DNA of 64,000 nt. It comes from Solimonas sp. GTDB lineage: Bacteria; Pseudomonadota; Gammaproteobacteria; Nevskiales; Nevskiaceae. The stretch is from NCBI GenBank assembly GCA_030149365.1, contig JASBRP010000056.1, positions 25,321-89,320 on the forward strand, in the 5' to 3' direction. The position numbers were made by a program, and so were the translations under genes. Shown here one piece after another: positions 9,529 through 22,597 of the stretch (its first letter is position 1; every line of letters begins with the position of its first letter). The notes beneath the pieces were generated by a model. It was not told where the DNA came from. It searched no databases and saw only the letters and a program-made list of their open reading frames with translations.

Positions 9529-9789
9529 TTACTGGCGCGATTCCAGGGTGCCGCACAAGTGTTTCAGGAGTCTTTCGGCGAGGGCATCGTCCAGCAGGAC
9601 GATATTGACGCTGTTGCGGTAGATCCGCTCTTGCGCGCGCAGCTCATCAATGCGCGTATCGTCATGCTCCGGCCGCAGCAGCAGGAAGTCCTGCCCCTCG
9701 CGCAGGCCGGGCTCCAGCCGCTTGAAGGCGCGGAAGGCGGCGCCCTTGGGTTGGCCGGTGGCCTCGTCCAGCTCACGGAAGGTCTTCAA
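9529..9789 (-). CDS. Small conserved hypothetical protein
   Basis: 86 residues, no membrane segment or signal peptide. It starts MKTFRELDEATG and carries GAAFRAFKRLEPGLREGQDF, then a hydrophobic helix SVNIVLLDDALAERLL. I do not recognise a named family. Codon use matches the neighbours, and it lies 7 bases after a thioesterase gene on the same strand, so it is probably the last gene of that operon. Confidence 0.7.
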   Translation of the reverse strand: MKTFRELDEATGQPKGAAFRAFKRLEPGLREGQDFLLLRPEHDDTRIDELRAQERIYRNSVNIVLLDDALAERLLKHLCGTLESRQ

Positions 9790-9796
9790 AGGGGCT

Positions 9797-10267
9797 TCAG
9801 TCCGGCGTCATCAGCAGGAAATGCGCGCGCGCGACCGCCACCGGCCGCTCCTGCGACTTCTGCCAGCAGCGGATCGTGGCCTGCGCCACGCGGCTGCCCA
9901 TGCGGCCGATCTCGCAGTCGGCGTACAGCTCCTCCGTACGTGCCGGCAGCAGGTAGTCGATCGAGAAATCGATGCTCTTGGGCACGCGCGCGGTGTCCAT
10001 CTGGTAGAGCAGGTGCAGCATCGCGGCGTTCTCCATGAAGGCCGCGGTGATGCCGCCGTGCAGGGCCGGAAGGCGCGGGTTGCCGACCAGGTTCTCGCGG
10101 AAGGGCAGGGTCGCGCGCGGCTTGCCCTCGTGCAGCGACAACTGCACGCCCAGGTACTTCGCGTAGGGCACGGTGGCGACCAGCATGGAGAAGTCGCCGT
10201 CCTCTCGGGCCAGGCGGCGGGCCTCGCTGAAGGGATCGACGACAGGCTGGGCCAAGGGATCGCTCAT
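9797..10267 (-). CDS. PaaI-family hotdog thioesterase (second of a pair)
   Basis: 156 residues with the hotdog-fold signature: YLGVQL, LPALHGGITAAFMENAA (the conserved HGG at the start of the long helix), then SIDFSIDYLLPAR. Members hydrolyse acyl- or aryl-CoA thioesters. The start ATG overlaps the stop of the upstream thioesterase by 4 bases (ATGA), so the two are translated together. The ATG at 10267 was preferred over an upstream extension, which would be antisense-like and lacks homology. Confidence 0.88.
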   Translation of the reverse strand: MSDPLAQPVVDPFSEARRLAREDGDFSMLVATVPYAKYLGVQLSLHEGKPRATLPFRENLVGNPRLPALHGGITAAFMENAAMLHLLYQMDTARVPKSIDFSIDYLLPARTEELYADCEIGRMGSRVAQATIRCWQKSQERPVAVARAHFLLMTPD

Positions 10268-10719
10268 GCGCGGGCCTCCGGCTTCCAGGGCTTGCCGGTC
10301 GAGGAGCGCATGAACGCCGACTGGCTGATCGCCACCGGTTGCTCGCGGTCGTCCTGCCACACCGTGGCGCGCACGAAGGCGATATGCGTCGTCATGCGGA
10401 AGCACTCGGCGCGGCAATACAGGTCCTTGTCGCGCAGGGCCGGGCGCAGGTAGTCCATGCGCAGGTCCAGGGTGGCGATGGTTTCCGGCACCGGCGTCGC
10501 GGCCAGCACGGCCAGGCCACAGCTGCTGTCCACCAATACCGTGATCGGTCCGGTATGCAGTACGCCGCGGATCGGGTCGCCGACCCATTCCTCGCGGAAG
10601 GGCAGGCGCAGTTCCACGCCCTCCGGCGAGCCCCGGACCAGGCTCAGTCCGCACTCGCGCATGTGCGGGATGTAGCCCAGGAAGGCCGCCGCGATGGTTT
10701 CCAGGTTCTGCGTGCTCAT
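10264..10719 (-). CDS. PaaI-family hotdog thioesterase (first of a pair)
   Basis: 151 residues. Hotdog features are LRLPFREEWVGDP, VLHTGPITVLVDSSCGLA and TLDLRMDYLRPA. At the catalytic helix it has HTGP where its partner has HGGI, so the two active sites differ and the pair may form a heteromer in which one subunit is altered (inference). Divergent from the Nudix gene with 60 bases between. Confidence 0.88.
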   Translation of the reverse strand: MSTQNLETIAAAFLGYIPHMRECGLSLVRGSPEGVELRLPFREEWVGDPIRGVLHTGPITVLVDSSCGLAVLAATPVPETIATLDLRMDYLRPALRDKDLYCRAECFRMTTHIAFVRATVWQDDREQPVAISQSAFMRSSTGKPWKPEARA

Positions 10720-10779
10720 GCCGCGATTGTAGGGGAAGGGGGTAAACTCGCGAACAGAAACGAATTTCCGGTAATCACG

Positions 10780-11409
10780 ATGACCGACTGGGAGTCGCGC
10801 CTGCGCCGCGCGCTGGCCGACACGTCCGAGCAGCCGCCGCGGCCCATGTCGCGCCTGGAACTGCCGCTGAACATGGACAAGCTGCTGCTGACGCCGGCAC
10901 TGCTGAAATCGCTGCGCCCGGCCGCCGTGCTGGCGCCGGTGATCCGGCGCCAGCACGGTTTGACCATGATGCTCACGGTGCGCTCCGACCGCCTGCGCTC
11001 GCACAAGGGGCAGATCAGCTTCCCCGGCGGGCGCCGCGACGAGGGCGATGCCAGTGCCGCCGCCAACGCCCTGCGCGAGGCCGAGGAGGAAGTGGGCCTG
11101 CCGCCGGCCAGCGTCGAGGTATTGGGCTACCTGGACGACTACCCGACCATGACCCGCTACCTGGTCACTCCGGTCGTCGGCATCGTCAGCGGCGAGCCCG
11201 AGATCCGGCCCTGCGAGGACGAGGTGGCGGAGGTGTTCGAGGCGCCGCTGGATTTCGTGCTGGATCTGCGCAATTTCGAGCACAAGCTGCTGTCCCGCGA
11301 GGGGCTCAACGTGCCGTTCTTCGAGCTCAACTTCGGCCGCCACCGCATCTGGGGCGCCACCGCCGGCATGCTGTGGAACCTGGCCAACAAGGTGGCGGAG
11401 ACCCCATGA
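10780..11409 (+). CDS. nudL: Nudix hydrolase, probable CoA pyrophosphatase
   Basis: 209 residues. A complete Nudix box (GX5EX7REUXEEXGU) runs from GGRRDEGD through REAEEEVGL, preceded by SHKGQISFPGG, the signature of the NudL/CoAse group that cleaves CoA to phosphopantetheine and 3',5'-ADP. No Shine-Dalgarno is obvious at the ATG 10780; the frame is open further upstream but there it overlaps the divergent thioesterase. The stop overlaps the next ATG (ATGA). Confidence 0.88.
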   Translation: MTDWESRLRRALADTSEQPPRPMSRLELPLNMDKLLLTPALLKSLRPAAVLAPVIRRQHGLTMMLTVRSDRLRSHKGQISFPGGRRDEGDASAAANALREAEEEVGLPPASVEVLGYLDDYPTMTRYLVTPVVGIVSGEPEIRPCEDEVAEVFEAPLDFVLDLRNFEHKLLSREGLNVPFFELNFGRHRIWGATAGMLWNLANKVAETP

Positions 11410-11789
11410 GCACCAATCCCCTGAGCGAAGCATTGCGCCTGCAGCTGGAAGCCGCCGAACTGGAGTTCGACTGGCGCCACCTGGACGAGCTCTGGGACAA
11501 GCTGGCGGAGGAGGTCGGCGAGCTGAAGGAGGCGGCGGGTCAGGGACGCGACCGTTCCGAGGACGAGCTCGGCGACCTGCTGTTCATGGCCGTGAACCTG
11601 GCGCGTCACCTGGGCGTGGATGCCGAGCGCGCCCTGGCCCGCACCAACGCCAAGTTCGAACGCCGCTTCGGCCATGTGCTGAAGCACCTGGCGGAGCTGC
11701 CGCCGCCGGGCGACCCGCGTCGGCTCGACGAGATGGAAAAATACTGGCAGGAAGCCAAGCGCCTGGAACGGTCCGCGGAGGTACAATAG
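11406..11789 (+). CDS. MazG-type nucleotide pyrophosphohydrolase, single-domain
   Basis: 127 residues, about half the length of E. coli MazG. Metal-binding motifs are EEVGELKEA and EDELGDLLFMAVN, the EXXE...EXXD pattern of all-alpha NTP pyrophosphatases. It corresponds to one MazG domain and should hydrolyse (d)NTPs or modified nucleotides. Coupled to the Nudix gene by ATGA overlap, which suggests joint housecleaning of nucleotides and cofactors. Confidence 0.85.
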   Translation: MSTNPLSEALRLQLEAAELEFDWRHLDELWDKLAEEVGELKEAAGQGRDRSEDELGDLLFMAVNLARHLGVDAERALARTNAKFERRFGHVLKHLAELPPPGDPRRLDEMEKYWQEAKRLERSAEVQ

Positions 11790-11804
11790 CGGCCCGGAAT
11801 TTCC

Positions 11805-11882
11805 TGTAGGAGCCAGCTTGCTGGCGACACGGGTTTCCCTGCGCCCTTCTACCGTAGCGTCGCCAGCAAGCTGGCTCCTACA
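11805..11882. repeat. REP-like palindrome, TGTAGGAGCCAGC family, copy 1
   Basis: Perfect 24-base inverted arms (11805-11828 and 11859-11882) starting TGTAGGAGCCAGCTTGCTGG and separated by 30 bases. The element fills the mazG-dapB gap. A near-identical copy is at 42717-42776. It would fold into a long RNA hairpin and could limit read-through between the two genes. Confidence 0.9.
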
Positions 11883-11899
11883 AAACGCAAGACCGTCCG

Positions 11900-12709
11900 A
11901 TGAATGCTTCCCCCGTTCGCATCGCCATCCTCGGCGCCAGTGGCCGCATGGGCCGCGCCGTGATCCAGGCCGCCGCCGCCTCGTCGCGGGCGAAACTGGG
12001 CGCCGCGCTGGAGCGCGAGGGCTGCCCCGAGGCCGGGCAGGACGCCGGCCAACTCGCCGGGCTGGCCGCCAACGGCGTCAGGATCGTCACCCAGCCGGCC
12101 CAGGCCGTGGCTGACTTCGACGTGCTGATCGACTTCACCCGCCCGGAAGCCACCGTGGCGCTGCTGCCGTTCTGCATCGAGCACGGCAAGGCCCTGGTGA
12201 TCGGCACCACCGGCTTCACCCCGGAGCAGCAGGCCGCGGTGGATGCCGCCGCCCAGCGCATCCCGGTGCTCAAGGCCGGCAACTTCAGCATCGGCGTCAA
12301 CCTCTGCCTGAAGCTGCTGGAAGATGCCGCCCGCGTGCTGGCCGAGGACTTCGACATCGAGGTGGTGGAAGCCCATCACCGCCACAAGGTGGATGCCCCC
12401 AGCGGTACCGCCCTGATGATGGGCGAGGCCGCCGCCCGCGGCGCCGGACGTGACCTCAAGTACTGCGCGGTCTACGAGCGCTACGGCCATACCGGCGCCC
12501 GCGAGCGCCAGACCATCGGCTTCTCCACCGTGCGTGGCGGCGACGTGGTCGGCGACCACACGGTCATGTTCCTGGGCGAGGGCGAGCGCGTGGAGATCAC
12601 GCACAAGGCCAGCTCGCGGGCGATCTTTGCCAAGGGCGCGGTGCATGCCGCCAGCTGGCTGGCCGGCCGCCAGCCGGGTCTCTACTCGATGCGGGATGTC
12701 CTGGCCTGA
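11900..12709 (+). CDS. dapB: 4-hydroxy-tetrahydrodipicolinate reductase
   Basis: 269 residues, normal length. Catalyses the NAD(P)H-dependent step of the diaminopimelate/lysine pathway. The Rossmann start is [13 protein letters not shown] (residues 8-20); the catalytic signature [15 protein letters not shown] gives His159-His160 and Lys163; GTTGF at about 102-106 binds the cofactor. It precedes a radical SAM gene and carAB; in pseudomonads dapB sits directly upstream of carA. No lysine riboswitch was seen in the short leader, which is mostly a repeat. Confidence 0.96.
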   Translation: MNASPVRIAILGASGRMGRAVIQAAAASSRAKLGAALEREGCPEAGQDAGQLAGLAANGVRIVTQPAQAVADFDVLIDFTRPEATVALLPFCIEHGKALVIGTTGFTPEQQAAVDAAAQRIPVLKAGNFSIGVNLCLKLLEDAARVLAEDFDIEVVEAHHRHKVDAPSGTALMMGEAAARGAGRDLKYCAVYERYGHTGARERQTIGFSTVRGGDVVGDHTVMFLGEGERVEITHKASSRAIFAKGAVHAASWLAGRQPGLYSMRDVLA

Positions 12710-13796
12710 ACAGCCTCCGGGCGCCATAAAGGGGCGCGGCACGGCCTCCAACCCGGAAGGCCGTTTCGAGACCCGTGCGCGCGAGGATTTCGACGACGGC
12801 TGGCTGCTGGACGAGCCCGAACAGCCGCGGCCGGATACCACGGTCACGCCGGAAGCCTCGAAAAGCATCATCACCCGCAACCAGTCGCCTGACATCGGCT
12901 TCGAGCAGTCGATCAACCCCTACCGCGGCTGCGAGCATGGCTGCATCTATTGCTACGCCCGCCCGGCGCATGCCTACCTGAACCTGTCGCCGGGCCTGGA
13001 TTTCGAGACCCGGCTGTTCTACAAGCCCGACGCCGCCCGGCTGCTGGAAGAGGAACTGCGCAAGCCCGGCTACCGCTGCTCGCCGATCGCCCTGGGCTCC
13101 AATACCGACCCCTACCAGCCGGTGGAGCGGGAATACGGCGTCATGCGCTCGATACTGGAGGTGCTGCAGCGCTGCCGGCACCCCCTGACCATCGTCACCA
13201 AGGGCGCCGCCCTGATCGAGCGCGACATCCCGCTGCTGGCGGACATGGCCCGGGACAACCTGGTGGAGGTGGCCATTTCCATCACCAGCCTGCAGCCAGA
13301 GCTGAAACGGGCCCTGGAGCCCCGCACCGCCGGCCCCCAGGCCCGCCTGAGGATCGTCCGCCAGCTGGCCGACGCCGGCATCCCGGTGATGGTCCTGGTG
13401 GCCCCGGTGATCCCCTTCGTCAACGACGCCGAGATCGAGCAGATCCTGCAGGCCTCGCACGAGGCCGGGGCGCGGGAGGCCTCCTACATCATGCTGCGCC
13501 TGCCGCACGAGGTGAAAGGCCTGTTCCGGGAGTGGCTGCAGGTTCACTACCCGCAGCGGGCGGAGCACGTCATGAGCCTGGTACAGCAGATGCGGGGCGG
13601 CAAGGACAACGACCCGCGCTTCGGCAAGCGCATGACCGGGGAGGGGGAGTACGCCCAGGTCATCGCCCAGCGCTTCAAGGTCGCCACCGCCCGGCTGGGG
13701 CTGGGCCGCGGACGCCGGCTGAAGCTCGATACGGCGCTGTTCAGGCCGCCGCCGCCCCCGCCGCCGGACAAGGGCCAGATGGGCTTCGGCTTCTGA
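12696..13796 (+). CDS. PA0069-family radical SAM protein (SPL-like)
   Basis: 366 residues. The iron-sulfur motif is CEHGCIYC (Cys79, Cys83, Cys86), within the phrase [17 protein letters not shown] that marks this family, related in sequence to spore photoproduct lyase. A long basic, then proline-rich tail (PPPPPPP) ends the protein. The function of the family is not established to my knowledge. The chosen ATG at 12696 overlaps the dapB stop by 14 bases; no better start is present before the conserved region. Confidence 0.88.
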   Translation: MSWPEQPPGAIKGRGTASNPEGRFETRAREDFDDGWLLDEPEQPRPDTTVTPEASKSIITRNQSPDIGFEQSINPYRGCEHGCIYCYARPAHAYLNLSPGLDFETRLFYKPDAARLLEEELRKPGYRCSPIALGSNTDPYQPVEREYGVMRSILEVLQRCRHPLTIVTKGAALIERDIPLLADMARDNLVEVAISITSLQPELKRALEPRTAGPQARLRIVRQLADAGIPVMVLVAPVIPFVNDAEIEQILQASHEAGAREASYIMLRLPHEVKGLFREWLQVHYPQRAEHVMSLVQQMRGGKDNDPRFGKRMTGEGEYAQVIAQRFKVATARLGLGRGRRLKLDTALFRPPPPPPPDKGQMGFGF

Positions 13797-13883
13797 CAGG
13801 GTCCGCCGGCGCTGCGTTTTCACCGAAAGTCCGGCGCCGCGGCAGACCTTTAAATTATTTTCACCTAAAACGCTGAAAAGCCA

Positions 13884-13912
13884 TGGACGTTGTGCACTGC
13901 ACACACTAGAAT
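13884..13912 (+). promoter_or_regulatory. carAB sigma70 promoter with an embedded TGTGCA-C-TGCACA palindrome
   Basis: TGGACG (13884-13889), 17-base spacer, TAGAAT (13907-13912). The spacer contains a perfect 13-base palindrome at 13891-13903, an obvious candidate operator that would block RNA polymerase. Its core TGCACTGCA recurs near phaR (34770-34778 and 34874-34882). The expected start site is near 13919. Confidence 0.6.
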
Positions 13913-13928
13913 TCGCGCCTAATCCACG

Positions 13929-13952
13929 ACGGGGGCCAAAAGCCCCCGTTTT
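13929..13952 (+). terminator. Terminator-like hairpin in the carA leader (possible attenuator)
   Basis: An 8-bp stem (ACGGGGGC / GCCCCCGT) with a 5-base loop followed by TTTT. It lies after the carAB promoter and before the carA ribosome site (AAGGA at 13965-13969), so transcription from that promoter must pass it. It may also end read-through from the radical SAM gene. I could not find an obvious alternative anti-terminator fold by eye. Confidence 0.65.
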
Positions 13953-13982
13953 AGTGTCCGTCCCAAGGATTAGGCCAGCTCT

Positions 13983-15113
<1,131 letters not shown>

Positions 15114-15128
15114 GTCTGCGAAGAAGCC

Positions 15129-18344
<3,216 letters not shown>

Positions 18345-18409
18345 GTCTGAGGCCTGTATCCAGGTGCCCGGGGTTTTGGGTATCTTTGATTGAATCCGGA
18401 CAGAACCTG

Positions 18410-18441
18410 CCGCCCCGAGGAGGGGCGGTGGGTCTGCTTTT
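18410..18441 (+). terminator. GC-rich hairpin between carB and greA
   Basis: A 7-bp stem CCGCCCC / GGGGCGG with loop GAGGA, then a short linker and TTTT (18438-18441). It could end carAB transcription or act as an early terminator in the greA leader; E. coli greA has such a leader terminator that releases the GraL RNA. The U-tract starts several bases after the stem, so efficiency may be modest. Confidence 0.5.
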
Positions 18442-18450
18442 GCTTTTGGT

Positions 18451-18472
18451 AACGTCTTAGAAACGTCTTAGA
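18451..18472. repeat. Tandem repeat of 11 bases before greA
   Basis: AACGTCTTAGA occurs twice in direct tandem, ending 15 bases before the greA ATG. It is A/T-richer than its surroundings and covers the region just upstream of the ribosome site, so it could be a protein-binding or RNA-structure element. Confidence 0.85.
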
Positions 18473-18487
18473 GAAGAGATTCGGAAA

Positions 18488-18964
18488 ATGAGCATGACAC
18501 CGATGACGGCGCGCGGCGCCGAAAAGCTGCAGGAAGAACTCCGCTATCGCAAGAGCGAGCTACGGCCCAAGATCATCGAATCCATCGACGAGGCCCGCAA
18601 GCAGGGCGACCTGCGCGAGAACGCGGAATTCCACGCCGCCCGCGAGCAGCACGGCTTCAACGAGGGCCGCATCCAGGAGATCGAGGGCAAGCTGTCCATG
18701 GCCCAGGTCATCGACGTCACCAAGCTGCCGGCCTCCGGCAAGGTCATCTTCGGCACCACCGTGGACCTGTCCGACGTCGACAGCGGCGACGAGCTGAAGT
18801 ACCAGATCGTGGGCGAGGACGAGGCCGACGCCAAGATCGGCCTGATCTCGCTCAATTCCCCCATCGCCAAGGCCCTGATCGGCAAGAAGGAGGGCGACAT
18901 GGTGGCGGTCGCCACCCCGGCCGGCACCCGCGAGTTCGAAATCATCGCGGTGCACTACATTTGA
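18488..18964 (+). CDS. greA: Transcript cleavage factor GreA
   Basis: 158 residues, standard length. The N-terminal coiled coil carries the acidic tip ([14 protein letters not shown], the conserved D/E pair that enters the RNA polymerase secondary channel), and the C-terminal FKBP-like domain includes [21 protein letters not shown]. It rescues backtracked RNA polymerase. A second in-frame ATG two codons later (MTPMTARG) is an equally good start. The carB-greA order is as in pseudomonads. Confidence 0.97.
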   Translation: MSMTPMTARGAEKLQEELRYRKSELRPKIIESIDEARKQGDLRENAEFHAAREQHGFNEGRIQEIEGKLSMAQVIDVTKLPASGKVIFGTTVDLSDVDSGDELKYQIVGEDEADAKIGLISLNSPIAKALIGKKEGDMVAVATPAGTREFEIIAVHYI

Positions 18965-18965
18965 A

Positions 18966-19068
18966 GGCCGGGAATCTTGAAAGCCGGGAATCGGGAATCG
19001 AGAATCGGGAATCGTAACGGCGGCTTGGCTTCTACGATTCCCGATTCCCCATTCCCCATTCCCGAGCG
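18966..19068. repeat. GGGAATC repeat cluster, copy 1 (greA-rlmE gap)
   Basis: Several GGGAATC units in direct array (18969-19015) face inverted units GATTCCC / CATTCCC (19036-19063), with a 20-base unrelated centre, so the whole can fold back. A related cluster is at 61580-61664. These are intergenic repeats of unknown function common in Xanthomonadaceae and relatives. Confidence 0.85.
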
Positions 19069-19074
19069 CAGCCC

Positions 19075-19701
19075 ATGAGCCAGAAACGCCGCCCCAGTTC
19101 CGCCCGCTGGCTTGCCGAGCACAAGGCCGACACCTACGTGCAGGAGGCGCGCCGCCTGGGCTACCGCTCGCGGGCGGTGTTCAAGCTCAAGGAAATCCAG
19201 GAAAAGGACCGCATCCTCAAGCAGGGGCAGGTGGTCGTGGACCTGGGCTCCGCCCCCGGCGGCTGGAGCCAGCTGGCCCGCCCCTTGCTTGGCCCCTCGG
19301 GCCGCCTGCTGGCCCTGGACATCCTGGAAATGGAGCCGCTGCCGGACGTGGAGTTCATCCTGGGCGACTTCCGCGAGGAATCCGTGCTGCACCAGCTGGA
19401 GGCGGCGATCGGAACCCGGGCGGTAGACCTTGTTTTGTCGGATATGGCCCCCAACCTGAGTGGAATAGCTTCTGCGGACCAAGTCGGGAGCATCCATCTT
19501 TGCGAGCTGGCGCTGGATTTTGCCAAGGCCCACCTGAAACCAAAGGGCGTCCTGCTGGTCAAGATTTTCCAGGGGGAAGGCTTCGATGCCTACCTCAGGG
19601 CGATGCGCGAAGCCTTTGAATCGGTAACGATTCGCAAGCCCAAGGCCTCGCGGCCGCGCAGTAGTGAGGTTTATCTGCTGGCGCGGGGGTACAGGGCGTA
19701 G
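19075..19701 (+). CDS. rlmE: 23S rRNA (uridine2552-2'-O)-methyltransferase RlmE/FtsJ
   Basis: 208 residues. SAM motif [13 protein letters not shown] at about 53-65; Lys37 in RAVFKLKEI, an Asp in [13 protein letters not shown] and a Lys in [12 protein letters not shown] complete the K-D-K-E tetrad with Glu near the C-terminus (SSEVYLLA). It 2'-O-methylates U2552 of 23S rRNA. The rlmE-ftsH order is conserved in gammaproteobacteria and is heat-shock controlled in E. coli. Confidence 0.97.
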   Translation: MSQKRRPSSARWLAEHKADTYVQEARRLGYRSRAVFKLKEIQEKDRILKQGQVVVDLGSAPGGWSQLARPLLGPSGRLLALDILEMEPLPDVEFILGDFREESVLHQLEAAIGTRAVDLVLSDMAPNLSGIASADQVGSIHLCELALDFAKAHLKPKGVLLVKIFQGEGFDAYLRAMREAFESVTIRKPKASRPRSSEVYLLARGYRA

Positions 19702-19752
19702 TAACGTGCGGTTGCGGCAACCGTTGCGGTAACGGGAATCAAGGATAAAGCT

Positions 19753-21675
<1,923 letters not shown>

Positions 21676-21680
21676 GTTGA

Positions 21681-21712
21681 AGACGGGGCGCGGCGACGCG
21701 CCCCGTCTTTTT
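21681..21712 (+). terminator. Strong intrinsic terminator between ftsH and folP
   Basis: A perfect 12-bp stem beginning AGACGGGGCGCG, with a GCGA tetraloop, followed by TTTTT. The folP ATG lies only 7 bases after the T-run, so this hairpin also occupies the folP ribosome-binding region. Confidence 0.92.
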
Positions 21713-21718
21713 GCTTCC

Positions 21719-22585
21719 ATGTTCCTCCAGTTACCCCGGCGGCGACTGGCGCTGGATGCGCCGGTCGTGATGGGCATCCTCAACGTCACCCCGGACTCCT
21801 TCTCCGACGGCGGGCTCCATGCCACGCGCGAGCGGGCCCTGGCCCGCGCCCGGCAGATGGTGGGCGAGGGTGCCGCCATCATCGACATCGGCGGCGAATC
21901 CACCCGCCCGGGCGCGGCCCCGGTCGGCGAAGCCGAGGAGCTGGACCGGGTCGTGCCGGTGATCGAGCAACTGTCGCGCGAGCTGGACGTGGTCGTGTCG
22001 ATCGACACCGCCAAGCCTGGCGTGATGCGCGAAGCCTGCCGCGCTGGTGCTGAAATCATCAATGACATCAATGCGCTGCGAGCCGAATCTGCTGTAGAGG
22101 TGGCCGCTGCGGCCGGTGCCGCGGTGTGCCTGATGCACATGCAGGGCGAGCCCCGCACCATGCAGCAGGACCCGCGCTACGGCGACGTGGTCGCCGAGGT
22201 CCGCCAGTTCCTGCAGGAGCGCATGCAGGCCTGCCTGGCGGCCGGCATTGCCCGCGACGCCATCAGCCTGGATCCGGGCTTCGGCTTCGGCAAGCGGCTG
22301 GAGCATAACCTCTCGCTGCTGGGCCGGCTGGACGCCTTCGCCGACCTGGAACGCCCCCTATTGGTGGGCTTGTCGCGCAAGTCCATGTTCGGACAATTGC
22401 TGGGGCAGCCGGTCGAAGGCCGGCTGGCTGGCAGCCTGGCCGCGGCGGTACTGGCGGCCTGGCAGGGAGCCCATATCCTGCGCGTCCATGACGTAGGTCC
22501 TACCGTAGAAGCGCTGAAGGTCGCACAATCCGTCAGACAGGCTGGCAATAACAGCCGGAACACCCCGGATCGAACATCGGGCTAG
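21719..22585 (+). CDS. folP: Dihydropteroate synthase
   Basis: 288 residues. It condenses p-aminobenzoate with dihydropterin pyrophosphate in folate synthesis and is the sulfonamide target. Signatures are VMGILNVTPDSFSDGG, AAIIDIGGESTRPG, DPGFGFGKRLEHN and GLSRKSMFG. The ATG at 21719 gives a normal-length N-terminus but has no Shine-Dalgarno and immediately follows a terminator. The order ftsH-folP-glmM is as in E. coli. Confidence 0.95.
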   Translation: MFLQLPRRRLALDAPVVMGILNVTPDSFSDGGLHATRERALARARQMVGEGAAIIDIGGESTRPGAAPVGEAEELDRVVPVIEQLSRELDVVVSIDTAKPGVMREACRAGAEIINDINALRAESAVEVAAAAGAAVCLMHMQGEPRTMQQDPRYGDVVAEVRQFLQERMQACLAAGIARDAISLDPGFGFGKRLEHNLSLLGRLDAFADLERPLLVGLSRKSMFGQLLGQPVEGRLAGSLAAAVLAAWQGAHILRVHDVGPTVEALKVAQSVRQAGNNSRNTPDRTSG

Positions 22586-22597
22586 AGAGATAACGAT

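Noticed and set aside
11790..11899. Lysine riboswitch before dapB
   Set aside because: The interval is almost entirely the REP-like palindrome, far too short for the lysine aptamer.
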